Origin: Scleromatobacter sp964418745
GTDB lineage: Bacteria > Pseudomonadota > Gammaproteobacteria > Burkholderiales > Burkholderiaceae_C
Length of the DNA stretch: 64,000 bases
Direction of reading: 5' to 3'
NCBI GenBank assembly: GCA_964418745.1
Contig: CAYQMX010000001.1
Span: 186,001-250,000 of the forward strand
Shown here: in pieces, positions 1 to 9,300 of the stretch
Layout: the number at the start of each line of letters is the position of its first letter
Numbering within the stretch: position 1 is the first letter of the stretch
Notes under the pieces: model-generated
What the model saw: only the letters and a program-made list of their open reading frames with translations
What the model was told of the DNA's origin: nothing
Databases searched by the model: none
Made by a program: the position numbers and the translations under genes

Positions 1-1257
1 CGGCAGGCCCGCCACGCGCTCGAAGCCCAGCGTGCCGCCCATGCGGCGCACGATCTGCTGAACGATCGCCAGGCCCAGGCCGGTGCCCGGCGTGCCGCGG
101 CTCGCGTCGCCGCGCGCGAAGGCCTGCGTCAGCCGCGACTGCGCGGCCGGCGCGATGCCCGGGCCGTGGTCCTGCACGTCCAGCACCGCCTGGTCGCCGT
201 CGATGCCCAGCCGCATCAGCACCGGCGGCTTGCCGTGGCGCATCGCGTTGTCGACCAGGTTGGCCAGCAGGCGTTCCAGCAGCAGCTCGTGGGTGTGCGC
301 GACGTCGAGCCGGGCCGGCGCCTCGAGGGCCAGCACGTCGGCGGGCTCGTCGCGGGCCTCGCGCAGGCGCCGCGCGACCGCCACGACGTCCACCGTCGAC
401 GCGAGCGGCAGCTCGCTGGCGCGCACGTAGTCCAGGAAGCTGGCGATCAGGCGATCGGCCACGTCCACGTTGCGCACGATGCTGGCGCGGCGCGCGGCGA
501 CGCCGTCCGTCTCGGGCAGCAGCTCCGCGGCCATGCGGATGCGCGCCAGCGGGCTGCGCAGGTCGTGCGACACCCCGGCCAGCAGCAGCGCCCGCTCGCT
601 CTCCTGGTGCGCCAGGCGGTCGGCCAGCGCGAGCCATGCGGTCTCGATGGCGGAGATCTCGAGGGTCGGCGTGCCGTCGGCGGGCGCCTCGGCCGGCAAG
701 GCGTCGCGGGCGTCGTGCGATTCGATGCGGCGCCGCAGCGCCTCCAGCGGGCGCGTGAGGCGGCGCGCCAGCGCCCAACTCGCCGCGCTGACTACCGCGA
801 AGCCCAGCACCAGCGCGACGGCCAGCCGCCGCACGGCGTACGACTCGACCACCTCGTCCTGGATGCCCAGCCAGCGCGTGGCGCCGTCCGGCGTGGCGAC
901 CGCGATCCAGGTGACCGCGCGCGGCACGTCGCGCGTGAACACGACCTCGCCGGCGGGCACCCCGCCTTCGCGCAGCGTCGAGCGCAGCGTGGCGATGCGC
1001 GGGGCCCAGCTGTTCGAGGGGATCGCGTCGTCGGGCCGCTGCGCGCTGATGCGCACGGCAACCGCCGGCGGTGCCTGGGCGACCCCTTCGCCCCAGCCGG
1101 CCGCGGCGCGCAGCGCCGGTGCCCAGCGCTGCGCCGTCAGCCGGGCGATGGTGCGGTTGCGCTCGACGTAGAACACGCCGCTGAACACGAACAGCAGCGC
1201 GAACGAGCCGAGCGCCTGCCAGAGGACGAGGCGGCGAAAGAGGGTGGGCGCGGCCAT
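1..1257 (-). CDS. EnvZ-type sensor histidine kinase (C-terminus cut by window edge)
   Basis: Inner-membrane sensor kinase that would phosphorylate the response regulator encoded just upstream. The 419 visible residues start at the ATG at 1257. They show a membrane segment at about 11-31, a periplasmic loop of about 110 residues, a second membrane segment at about 143-163 and a HAMP-like linker. The H-box GVSHDLRSPLARIR follows, with the phospho-accepting His at 231; its wording is very close to EnvZ. Next come the N-box NLVDNAMRHG and the ATP-lid motifs DHGPGIAP and GTGLGLAIVQ. The last few residues lie outside the window. The gene starts 13 bases after the regulator stop, so the two form one operon. 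The signal sensed cannot be read from the sequence. The family is certain; OmpR/EnvZ orthology is inference. Confidence 0.93.
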   Translation of the reverse strand, partial: MAAPTLFRRLVLWQALGSFALLFVFSGVFYVERNRTIARLTAQRWAPALRAAAGWGEGVAQAPPAVAVRISAQRPDDAIPSNSWAPRIATLRSTLREGGVPAGEVVFTRDVPRAVTWIAVATPDGATRWLGIQDEVVESYAVRRLAVALVLGFAVVSAASWALARRLTRPLEALRRRIESHDARDALPAEAPADGTPTLEISAIETAWLALADRLAHQESERALLLAGVSHDLRSPLARIRMAAELLPETDGVAARRASIVRNVDVADRLIASFLDYVRASELPLASTVDVVAVARRLREARDEPADVLALEAPARLDVAHTHELLLERLLANLVDNAMRHGKPPVLMRLGIDGDQAVLDVQDHGPGIAPAAQSRLTQAFARGDASRGTPGTGLGLAIVQQIVRRMGGTLGFERVAGLP

Positions 1258-1270
1258 GCGGGTGCGCCCC

Positions 1271-1953
1271 TCAGCGCGGCACGAAGACGTAGCCCTCGCC
1301 CCGCACGGTGTCGATCCAGTCGGCGCCCGGCTGCACCTCCTGCAGCTTGCGGCGCAGGCGCGCCACCTGCACGTCCACGGTGCGGTCCTGGGGCCGGTAG
1401 CTGCCGGCCTGCACCGCGTCGCTGAGCGCCTCGCGCGACAGCGCAGTGCCGGGCGCGCGCGCCAGGGCGACCAGCAACTTGAACTCGACGCTGGTCAGCG
1501 CGAGCGCCTGCTCGCCCACGCGCACCTCGCGCCGCAGCAGGTCGATGACCAGGCCGTCGAAGCGCAGCAGCGGCGACTCGGCGCGGCGCGGCGCAGCAGC
1601 GCCCGCACGCGCGCCACCAGCTCGCGCGACTCGAAGGGCTTGGCCAGATAGTCGTCGGCGCCGATCTCCAGCCCCAGCACCCGGTCGAGCGGATCGCCGC
1701 GCGCGGTGAGCATCACGATGCCCAGCGCCGGCTGCAGCGCGCGCCAGCGCCGGCACAGGTCGTAGCCGTTGGCGTCCGGCAGCATCACGTCCAGCAGCAC
1801 GAGCTCGGGATGCAGTGCCGCCAGGTCGCGCTCGCCGTCACCGCCGGTCAGCACCGCGTGCGTGGCCCAGCCTTCGCGCTGCAGCAGCTCGACGACCATG
1901 CCCGAGAGCTCGGCGTCGTCGTCGACGATCAGGATCAGCGGCTTGGAGGTCAT
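1271..1953 (-). pseudogene. OmpR-family response regulator, apparent frameshift between receiver and DNA-binding domain
   Basis: Cytoplasmic transcription regulator and partner of the adjacent kinase. From the ATG at 1953 one frame gives a complete receiver: acidic pair D11-D12, phospho-acceptor D55 in LLDVMLPD, switch T83 and K105 in AKPF. That frame becomes meaningless after VRALLRR, near position 1590. The winged-helix effector domain continues in another frame from about 1593 to the stop at 1271 (SPLLRFDGLVIDLLRR through VDVQVARLRRKL to GEGYVFVPR). Joining the frames needs one extra base in a GC-only run at about 1579-1593 and would give a normal regulator of about 227 residues. The gene is either truly broken or carries a sequencing error; an intact kinase favours error. 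An in-frame TTG at 1974 is a weaker alternative start. Confidence 0.85.
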
Positions 1954-2137
1954 CGCGGCGCGGCGGCGGGGCAAGGTGGGGACGAGCGAAGTGTAGAGGC
2001 GCGCCTCGCGGGCGCGCGAGATGTTTCAGCCCTGTCGCATTTCGTCGCGGTGCGTGGCCGGCGGCGCCGACCGCCGGTCGTTGAATGAAGGCCTGCACCA
2101 GGCGATCCATCCCACCTCGACCCAGGAGTCCTGTTCC

Positions 2138-2476
2138 ATGACCACGTCCCGCACCCTTGTCACCCTCGCCGCGCTCGTCCTCGCCACGGGCGTCGCCCAG
2201 GCCGGCACGCGCCACACCGCCGTCACCGGCCCGAACGGCCAGATCGCCACCCGTACCGTGGAACGCAGCCCCGGCCAGGTCACCGACACCACCACCGGGC
2301 CGAACGGCAACAGCCGGGTGCGCGCAGTCAGCCGCAGCGCCAGCGCCACCACGGCCACGATCACGCACGCCAACGGCAGCGAGTCCACGCGCAGCACGCA
2401 GCGCTCGACCAGCGGCTCGACGACCACCGTGACCGGCCCGCAAGGCCGCACCGGCACCGTGGTCGTGACCCACTGA
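2138..2476 (+). CDS. Small secreted Thr/Ser-rich repeat protein, unknown function
   Basis: A 112-residue protein with a standard Sec signal peptide ending near VAQAG, so the mature product is periplasmic or exported. The mature part is almost entirely Thr, Ser, Gly, Arg and Val. It repeats the short motif TGPNG/TGPQG three times, each followed by beta-strand-like alternating residues; there is no Cys and no recognisable catalytic motif. AGGAG at 2124-2128 supports the ATG at 2138. It is divergent from the two-component operon across about 185 bases, so it could be a regulatory target of that system (inference). I do not recognise the family; a structural or adhesive envelope role is only a guess. 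Confidence 0.8.
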   Translation: MTTSRTLVTLAALVLATGVAQAGTRHTAVTGPNGQIATRTVERSPGQVTDTTTGPNGNSRVRAVSRSASATTATITHANGSESTRSTQRSTSGSTTTVTGPQGRTGTVVVTH

Positions 2477-2496
2477 GTGCCCCCCGCAGCCCGCAC

Positions 2497-3357
2497 ATGG
2501 CCGATCACCCGCTCCTGGCCGGCGCGCCGTTCACCGCGGCGCCGCACCTGCCGCGCGCCCTCGGCGTGCTGGCGCTGGGCCTGCTGCTTGTCGTCGTGGC
2601 GGAGGCGCTGCTGCGCCGCTACATCTGGCGCCGGCCGACCGACCTGCGCGGCGTCGCCGCGTCACTGGGCGTCGCGCTGGCGCGGCGCGGCGCCGACCTG
2701 CTGGGCCTGGGCCTGGCGGCGCCCCTGCCCGCATTCGCCTGGTCCCACCGGCTGGCGACACTCCGCATGGATTCGGCGGCGACGTGGCTGGGCCTGTACC
2801 TGCTCGTCGAGCTGGCCTACTACGGGCACCATCGCCTCACGCACCGCGTGCGCTGGTTCTGGGCCACGCACTCGGTCCACCATTCGAGCAACCAGCTGCT
2901 GCTGGCCTCGGCGGTGCGGCTGGGCTGGACTGGCCGCCTCGGCGGCGGCGTCGCCTTCTTCACGCCGCTGGTTTGGTTCGGGTTTCCGGCGCCGGCCGTG
3001 TTCGGACTGCTCGCCGCCGGCCTGTTCTGGCAGTTCTGGCTGCATGCCGACTGGCTGCCGCAGCTGGGGCCGCTAGAGTGGGTGCTCAACACGCCCACGC
3101 ATCACCGCGTGCACCACGCCAGCAACCCCGAGTACCTGGACTGCAACTACGGCGGCTCGCTGATCGTGTTCGACCGCCTGTTCGGCAGCTTCGTGGCGCT
3201 GCGCCCGGACATCGAGATCCGCTACGGGCTCACGAAGCCGCTCCTGAGCCACAACCCGGTCCGCATCGCCTTCAACGAGTGGCTGGCGCTGGCGCGCGAC
3301 CTGCGCGCCGCCCACGGCGTCCGGGCGCGGTTGACGGTGCTGCTCGGGCCGCCCTGA
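2497..3357 (+). CDS. Sterol desaturase / fatty acid hydroxylase superfamily membrane protein
   Basis: A 286-residue integral membrane di-iron enzyme of the fatty acid hydroxylase superfamily, expected to hydroxylate or desaturate a lipid chain. The His clusters of the family are visible in order: HHRLTHR at about 109, then HSVHHSS about 17 residues later, and THHRVHHAS near 200. Hydrophobic segments surround them. The ATG at 2497 is used; a GTG at 2477 would add seven residues. It lies directly upstream of lpxC on the same strand with a 93-base gap. That makes a lipid A or membrane-lipid substrate tempting, but the substrate cannot be deduced. Confidence 0.9.
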   Translation: MADHPLLAGAPFTAAPHLPRALGVLALGLLLVVVAEALLRRYIWRRPTDLRGVAASLGVALARRGADLLGLGLAAPLPAFAWSHRLATLRMDSAATWLGLYLLVELAYYGHHRLTHRVRWFWATHSVHHSSNQLLLASAVRLGWTGRLGGGVAFFTPLVWFGFPAPAVFGLLAAGLFWQFWLHADWLPQLGPLEWVLNTPTHHRVHHASNPEYLDCNYGGSLIVFDRLFGSFVALRPDIEIRYGLTKPLLSHNPVRIAFNEWLALARDLRAAHGVRARLTVLLGPP

Positions 3358-3438
3358 GCCGGCCGGCCATTGATTTCGTGCATCACCGCGATGCACGTAT
3401 CGTTTGGCCTCGCCGGGGCAGGGTCGGGGCGCAGTCCC

Positions 3439-3444
3439 TACAAT
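3439..3444 (+). promoter_or_regulatory. Putative -10 element of lpxC, six bases before the start codon
   Basis: TACAAT ends exactly six bases before the lpxC ATG, which would place transcription initiation at or next to the A of the start codon. No convincing -35 is visible 16-18 bases upstream, and there is no Shine-Dalgarno sequence before the ATG. The same geometry recurs at several other genes in this window. Confidence 0.45.
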
Positions 3445-3450
3445 CGGGGC

Positions 3451-4386
3451 ATGCTCCAGCAACGCACGCTCAAGTCCATCACCCGCGCCGTCGGCGTGGG
3501 CCTGCACAGCGGCCAGAAGGTGGAGATGACGCTGCGGCCCGCGGCGCCGGACACCGGCATCGTGTTCCGCCGCGTCGACCTGCCGCAGCCGGTCGACATC
3601 CCCGTCAACACGAGCGCCGTGTCGGACACCCGCATGGCCTCGACGATCTCGCCCGGCGGCGACCCCGGCGGCCCCAAGGTGCAGACCATCGAGCACCTGA
3701 TGTCGGCCTGCGCCGGCCTGGGCGTCGACAACATGATCGTCGACATCACCGCCGACGAGGTGCCCATCCTCGACGGCTCGTCGGCCAGCTTCGTGTTCCT
3801 GCTGCAGAGCGCGGGCATCGCGCTGCAGGACGCGCCCAAGCGCTTCCTGCGCGTGGTCAAGCCGGTGGAGGTGCGCCGCGGCGAGGGCGCGTCGCTCGCC
3901 TGGGCGCGCCTCGAGCCGTACCATGGCTTCAAGCTCACGTTCGAGATCGAGTTCAACCACCCGGCGGTGGACGCCACCGGCCAGCAGGTGAGCTTCGACA
4001 TGGGCGGCGGCAAGTACAAGAGCGACATCGCACGCGCCCGCACGTTCGGCTTCACAAAGGATCTCGACCTGATGCGCTCGCGCGGCCTGACCATGGGCGG
4101 CAGCATGGACAACGCGATCGTCGTCGACGACTCTCGGGTGCTCAACGCCGACGGGTTGCGCTACGACGACGAGTTCGTCAAGCACAAGATCCTCGATGCG
4201 ATCGGCGACCTGTTCGTGGTCGGCCATCCGCTGCTGGCCAGCTACACGGCCTACCGCAGCGGCCACGCGCTGAACAACCTGCTGCTGCGCGCGCTGCTGG
4301 CCGATCCCGCCGCGTACGAGACGGTCACGTTCGACGACGAACGCAAGGCGCCGGCGGGCTTCGCGGAGCTGGCGCCGGCCTGGTGA
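3451..4386 (+). CDS. lpxC: UDP-3-O-acyl-N-acetylglucosamine deacetylase
   Basis: Zinc amidase catalysing the committed step of lipid A synthesis: removal of acetate from UDP-3-O-acyl-GlcNAc in the cytoplasm. The 311 residues match the usual ~305. The N-terminus QRTLKSITRAVGVGLHSG is diagnostic. The zinc/catalytic motifs are present: HLMSACAGLGVDN, LDGSSASF, KHKILDAIGDL and SGHALNN. The ATG at 3451 gives the canonical N-terminus; upstream in-frame codons are not conserved-looking. In many proteobacteria lpxC closes the division cluster after ftsZ. Here its neighbours are a fatty acid hydroxylase and an unknown gene, so it is either relocated or a second copy. Identity is certain. Confidence 0.98.
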   Translation: MLQQRTLKSITRAVGVGLHSGQKVEMTLRPAAPDTGIVFRRVDLPQPVDIPVNTSAVSDTRMASTISPGGDPGGPKVQTIEHLMSACAGLGVDNMIVDITADEVPILDGSSASFVFLLQSAGIALQDAPKRFLRVVKPVEVRRGEGASLAWARLEPYHGFKLTFEIEFNHPAVDATGQQVSFDMGGGKYKSDIARARTFGFTKDLDLMRSRGLTMGGSMDNAIVVDDSRVLNADGLRYDDEFVKHKILDAIGDLFVVGHPLLASYTAYRSGHALNNLLLRALLADPAAYETVTFDDERKAPAGFAELAPAW

Positions 4387-4456
4387 CAAGCGCATGCGGC
4401 TGCTGTCGAGCTGGGCAGGCGAGAATGCTGGTTTGTCGTCCCGCCTCCAGGCGTCC

Positions 4457-4918
4457 ATGTCCCTGCGCTCCCTGATCGTCCGCCGCTGCCTGCAGTCCTG
4501 CCTGGAGGCCACCGGCCTGCGCGTGGTGAACCTGCCCCACGTGGTCGACGCGCGCCGCCACGTCGACCCGCCGGTGCGGCTGGACGCGGGCTACCTGGTG
4601 GTGGACCGCCGGGCGTTCGCGCTGATCACCTTCCCGCGCACGGCCGACGGCGGCGCGGCACCGGCCCACACCATCGGCTTCGCGACCCTGTCGGACGTGC
4701 TGCGCGCCCTCTGCGCCGAACGCATCGGGGTGGCAGGCCGGGCCGCCATCCCCGGGCCGCGGCGCGCGGTCGAACTGCGCAAGGCCGGCCGTTGGCACGA
4801 GGTGCTGGAGGCCAGCGAACAGGTGGAGGCGCCGATGCGCGCCCGGCTGGAGGCCTGGCTGCACGGCTGGCGCTTCGGTGCCTACCGCGTGGCGCTGCGC
4901 CTGTTCAAGCGCTTCTGA
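4457..4918 (+). CDS. Conserved-looking hypothetical protein downstream of lpxC
   Basis: A 153-residue, probably cytoplasmic protein without signal peptide or membrane span. It is rich in Arg and Ala, with an N-terminal helix of basic residues (MSLRSLIVRRCLQ), a central strand-rich part (GYLVVDRRAFALITFPR) and a basic amphipathic C-terminus (YRVALRLFKRF). Codon use is typical of the genome, which supports a real gene. It starts 70 bases after lpxC on the same strand, so co-transcription is possible. I do not recognise the family and propose no function. Confidence 0.7.
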   Translation: MSLRSLIVRRCLQSCLEATGLRVVNLPHVVDARRHVDPPVRLDAGYLVVDRRAFALITFPRTADGGAAPAHTIGFATLSDVLRALCAERIGVAGRAAIPGPRRAVELRKAGRWHEVLEASEQVEAPMRARLEAWLHGWRFGAYRVALRLFKRF

Positions 4919-5154
4919 ACGGGGGCCGGGCCCGGGCATTCCCCGGCGACGGAGCGGGACAAGTAAACCAGCTTATGATTTTGGCGCGCGGCCCCGGGCC
5001 ACCCGTCCCTGCACGCAGGTCCTCGCCTCCCGCCGCGCCCACCCGTCGTCCACGTTTCGCGCCGCGCCTTGCCCGGTGCGTCCTGTCGGCGTGCCGTTTC
5101 CAGGGACCCCGGCGACCTGCGCCGATCGACAACAACACCGAAGAGACAAGCTGC

Positions 5155-6348
5155 ATGCCTCATCTCCTGGCTCCCCGCGCGCCGCGCCTGCCCCATGCCA
5201 CCGCCGCCGTCCTGGCCGCACTGTTCGCGCTCGCGGGCTGCGGCGACAAGGCGCCCCCCGCGGGCCCGCCGCCGGCGCCGGAAGTGGGCGTGGTCACCGT
5301 GGCCCCGCGCGCGCTGGACGTGCCTACCGAACTGCCCGGCCGCGTGGAGGCGGCCCGCGTCGCGCAGGTGCGCGCGCGCGTGACCGGCATCGTGCAGAAG
5401 CGCCTGTTCGCCGAAGGCAGCGACGTCAAGGCCGGCGACGTCCTGTTCCAGATCGACCCGGCGCCCTACCGGGCCGCGCTCGACAGCGCGCACGCGGCGC
5501 TGGCCAAGGCGCAGGCCGGCGAGCAGCAGGCCAGCGGCCTGCTCGCTCGCTACAAGCCGCTGCGCGAGGCCAACGCGATCAGCCAGCAGGACTTCGTCGC
5601 CGCCACCGCGGCCGCCGCGCAGGCGTCCGCCGACGTGGCCGCGGCCCGGGCCGCGGTGCAGACGGCGCAGCTCAACCTCGACTACGCCCGCGTCACCGCG
5701 CCCATCGGCGGGCGCATCGGCCAGGCGCTGGTCACCGAGGGCGCGCTGGTGTCGGCCACCGAGGCGACGCAGCTGGCCGTCATCCAGCAGGTCGACCAGG
5801 TCTACGTGAACTTCGCCCAGCCGGCCAGCGACATCACCCGGCTGCGCAAGGCGTTCGCCAGCGGCAAGGCGAAGTCGCTGGGCCTGACCATTCCCGTGCG
5901 CATCGCGCTGGACGACGGCGGCGAGCTGCCGCAGGCCGGCCGGCTGCTGTTCTCCGACCTGAGCGTCGACCCGACCTCGGGCCAGGTCAACGTGCGCGCC
6001 AAGGTGCCCAACCCCGACGGCGCGCTGATGCCCGGCATGTACGTGCGCGGCCGCATCGCGCAGCAGCAGGTCGGCGCGGCGGTGCTGCTGCCGCAGCAGG
6101 CCGTGCAGCGCACCACCAGCAACGACACCGTGATGGTGGTGGGCGCCGACGGCAGGCCCTCGGTGCGCGTCGTGCGCCTGGGCGGCAGCGAGAACGGCAA
6201 CTGGATCGTCCTCGACGGCCTGAAGGCGGGCGAGCAGGTGATCGTCGACGGCTTCCAGAAGATCCGTCCGGGCACCGGCGTCAGGCCGGTGGCCTGGAGC
6301 GCGGCCGGGTCCGCCGCGTCCACGCCCGCTGCGGCCGCGAGCCGCTGA
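5155..6348 (+). CDS. RND efflux periplasmic adaptor (AcrA/MexA type)
   Basis: Membrane-fusion subunit linking the inner-membrane pump to the outer-membrane channel. The 397 residues begin with a lipoprotein signal, lipobox LAGC with the lipidated Cys at 29. Then come the barrel-sandwich half VRARVTGIVQKRLFAEGSDV, a long alpha-hairpin rich in Ala/Gln/Lys (about 110-190), the second half (APIGGRIGQALVTEGALV) and beta-barrel/membrane-proximal domains with LPQQAVQR. The ATG at 5155 gives a proper signal peptide. It is followed after 13 bases by the pump gene. The last 15 residues are Ala/Ser-rich and probably disordered. No regulator gene lies next to the operon, so control is unknown. Confidence 0.96.
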   Translation: MPHLLAPRAPRLPHATAAVLAALFALAGCGDKAPPAGPPPAPEVGVVTVAPRALDVPTELPGRVEAARVAQVRARVTGIVQKRLFAEGSDVKAGDVLFQIDPAPYRAALDSAHAALAKAQAGEQQASGLLARYKPLREANAISQQDFVAATAAAAQASADVAAARAAVQTAQLNLDYARVTAPIGGRIGQALVTEGALVSATEATQLAVIQQVDQVYVNFAQPASDITRLRKAFASGKAKSLGLTIPVRIALDDGGELPQAGRLLFSDLSVDPTSGQVNVRAKVPNPDGALMPGMYVRGRIAQQQVGAAVLLPQQAVQRTTSNDTVMVVGADGRPSVRVVRLGGSENGNWIVLDGLKAGEQVIVDGFQKIRPGTGVRPVAWSAAGSAASTPAAAASR

Positions 6349-6361
6349 CCGGGCGCCCGCC

Positions 6362-9300
6362 ATGGCCAAGTTCTTCATCGAACGTCCCATCTTCGCGATC
6401 GTCATCGCGTTGTTCGTGCTCGTGTTCGGCAGCGTGGCGATCACGCAGCTGCCCATCGCGCAGTACCCGCCGGTCGCCCCGCCCACCATCGTGCTCAACG
6501 CCACCTACCCGGGCGCGTCGGCCAGGACGATGGACGAGGCCGTGATCAGCGTCATCGAGCAGGAGCTCAACGGCTCGCCGGGCATGATCTACATGGAGTC
6601 GGTCAGCCAGTCCAACGGCACCGGCAGCATCACCGTCAGCTACGAGCCGGGCACCAGCCCCGACCTGGCGCAGGTCGACGTGCAGAATCGCCTCTCGCGC
6701 GCGGCGCCGCGCCTGCCCTCGGCCGTCACCCAGCAGGGCGTGCGCGTGGACAAGGCGCGCTCGAACTTCCTGCTGTTCACGATCCTGTCCTCGGACAACC
6801 CGGCCTACAACCCGGTGGCCCTCGGCGACTACGCGTCGCGCAACGTGCTGCCCGAGATCCAGCGCATTCCCGGCGTCGGCCAGGCGCAGCTGTTCGGCAC
6901 CGAGCGCGCGATGCGCATCTGGGTCGATCCCGCCAAGCTGGTGAGCTACAAGCTGGCGATGAGCGACGTCAACGCCGCCATCGCCGCGCAGAACGCACAG
7001 GTGTCGGCCGGCAGCATCGGCGACATTCCCAACGTGCTGACGCAGGGCATCACCGCCACGGTGGTGGTGCAGGGCCAGCTCACCAGCATCGAGCAGTTCG
7101 GCGCGATCGTGCTGCGCGCCAACCCGGACGGCTCCTCGGTGCGCCTGCGCGACGTCGCGCGCCTGGAGCTGGGGGCGCAGAACTACGCCACCTCGGCGCG
7201 GCTGAACGGCGAGCCGTCCACCGGCATCGGCGTGCAGCTGTCGCCCAGCGGCAATGCGCTGGCGACGGCCGATGCCATCAAGACCCGCATGGCGCAGCTG
7301 TCGCGCTACTTCCCCGAAGGCGTGAAGTACAGCATCCCCTACGACAGCTCGCGCTTCATCAGGATCTCGATCCGCCAGGTCGTCGAGACACTGCTGGAGG
7401 CCGTCGCGCTCGTCTTCGTCGTGATGTTCGTGTTCCTGCAGGACTGGCGCTACACGCTGATCCCCACCATCGTCGTGCCGGTGGCGCTGCTGGGCACCTT
7501 CGGCGTGCTGCTGGCGCTGGGCTACTCGATCAACGTGCTGACGATGTTCGGCATGGTGCTGGTGATCGGCATCGTGGTCGACGACGCGATCGTGGTCGTC
7601 GAGAACGTCGAACGCATCATGAGCAGCGAGGGCCTGCCGCCGCTGGAGGCCACGCGCAAGGCGATGGGCCAGATCCAGGGCGCGATCGTCGGCGTCACGG
7701 TGGTGCTGATCTCGGTCTTCGTGCCGCTGGCGTTCTTCGCCGGCGCGGTGGGCAACATCTACCGCCAGTTCTCGACGGTCATGGTGGCCTCGATCTCCTT
7801 CTCGGCGTTCATGGCGCTGTCGCTGACGCCGGCGTTGTGCGGCGTGCTGCTCAAGCCGGTGGAGGCCGGCCACCACCATGCCAGGCGCGGCCCGTTCGGG
7901 CTGTTCAACCGCAGCTTCGACCGGATCTCGCACGGCTACGAGGGCCTGGTCGGCCGGGCGCTGGGCCGCATGGGCCGCCGCGTGATGCTGATGCTGTTCG
8001 TCGTCATCGTCGGCGGCGTGGTCGCGTTCTTCGTCAAGCTGCCGGCGTCGTTCCTGCCCGGCGAGGACCAGGGCTACCTGATCGTCAACGTGCAGCTGCC
8101 GCCGGGCGCGACGCGCAATCGCACGCTCGAGGTGATGAAGCAGGTGGAGGGCTACATGCTCAAGCAGCCCGAGGTGCAGAGCATGGTCAGCGTGCTGGGC
8201 TTCTCGTACTCGGGTTCGGGCCAGAACGCCGCCCTGGCGTTCGTCCCGCTCAAGGACTGGGACGAGCGCAAGGGCACGGCGCACGCCGCGCAGGCGGTCG
8301 CCGGGCGCGCCTTCGGCGCGCTCTCGCGCGTGCGCGACGCGTCCATCTTCCCGCTGAGCCCGCCGCCCATCCCCGAGCTGGGCAACGCCTCGGGCTTCAG
8401 CTTCCGCCTGCAGGATCGCGGCGGCCTGGGCCACGAGGCGCTGCTGGGCGCGCGAAACCAGCTGCTGGGCCTGGCCTCCAAGGACCCGCTGCTGGCGGGC
8501 ATCCGCCCCGACGGCCTGGAGGATGCGTCGCAGCTGGAGGTGACCATCGACCGCGAGCGCGCCGCGAGCCAGGGGGTGGGTTTCGCCGCGATCAACGCGG
8601 CCATCTCCACCGGCTTCGGCTCGGCCTACGTCAACGACTTCCCCAACGCCGGCCGCCTGCAGCGCGTGGTGGTGCAGGCCGACCAGCAGGCGCGCATGCA
8701 GCCCGACGACCTGCTGCGCCTGAACGTGATCAACGCCAGCGGCCAGCCGGTGCCGCTGTCGGCCTTCGCGAACGTGCGCTGGGTCACCGGGGCGGTGCAG
8801 AGCGTGCGCTTCAACGGCTATCCGGCCATGCGCATCGCCGGCGACGCGTCGCCCGGCCACAGCACCGGCGAGGCGATGGCCGAGATGGAGCGGCTGGCCG
8901 CGCAGCTGCCCGCGGGCTTCGCCTTCGAGTGGACGGGCCAGTCGCGCGAGGAGAAGCTCTCGGGCTCCACCGCGCCGCTGCTGCTGGGCTTCTCGATGCT
9001 GGCCGTCTTCCTGTGCCTGGCCGCGCTCTACGAGAGCTGGTCCATCCCGGTGGCCGTGCTGCTGGTGGTGCCGGTGGGCGTGCTGGGCGCGCTGCTGGGC
9101 GCGTGGTCGCGCGGCTTCGCCAACGACGTCTACTTCAAGGTGGGCCTGATCACCATCATCGGCCTGTCGGCGAAGAACGCGGTGCTGATCATCGAGTTCG
9201 CCAAGGACCTGCAGGCGCAGGGCAAGGGCGTCGTCGAGGCGGCGCTGGAGGCCATCCGCCTGCGCTTTCGGCCGATCATCATGACCTCGCTGGCCTTCAT

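Noticed and set aside
3451..4386. Longer lpxC beginning at 3370
   Set aside because: The extra 27 residues are unlike LpxC; the ATG at 3451 gives the canonical N-terminus.
4919..5154. Promoter with TATGAT at 4974-4979 for the RND operon
   Set aside because: The -10 is plausible but no -35 is present at the right distance and the leader would be about 170 bases; not listed as a feature.
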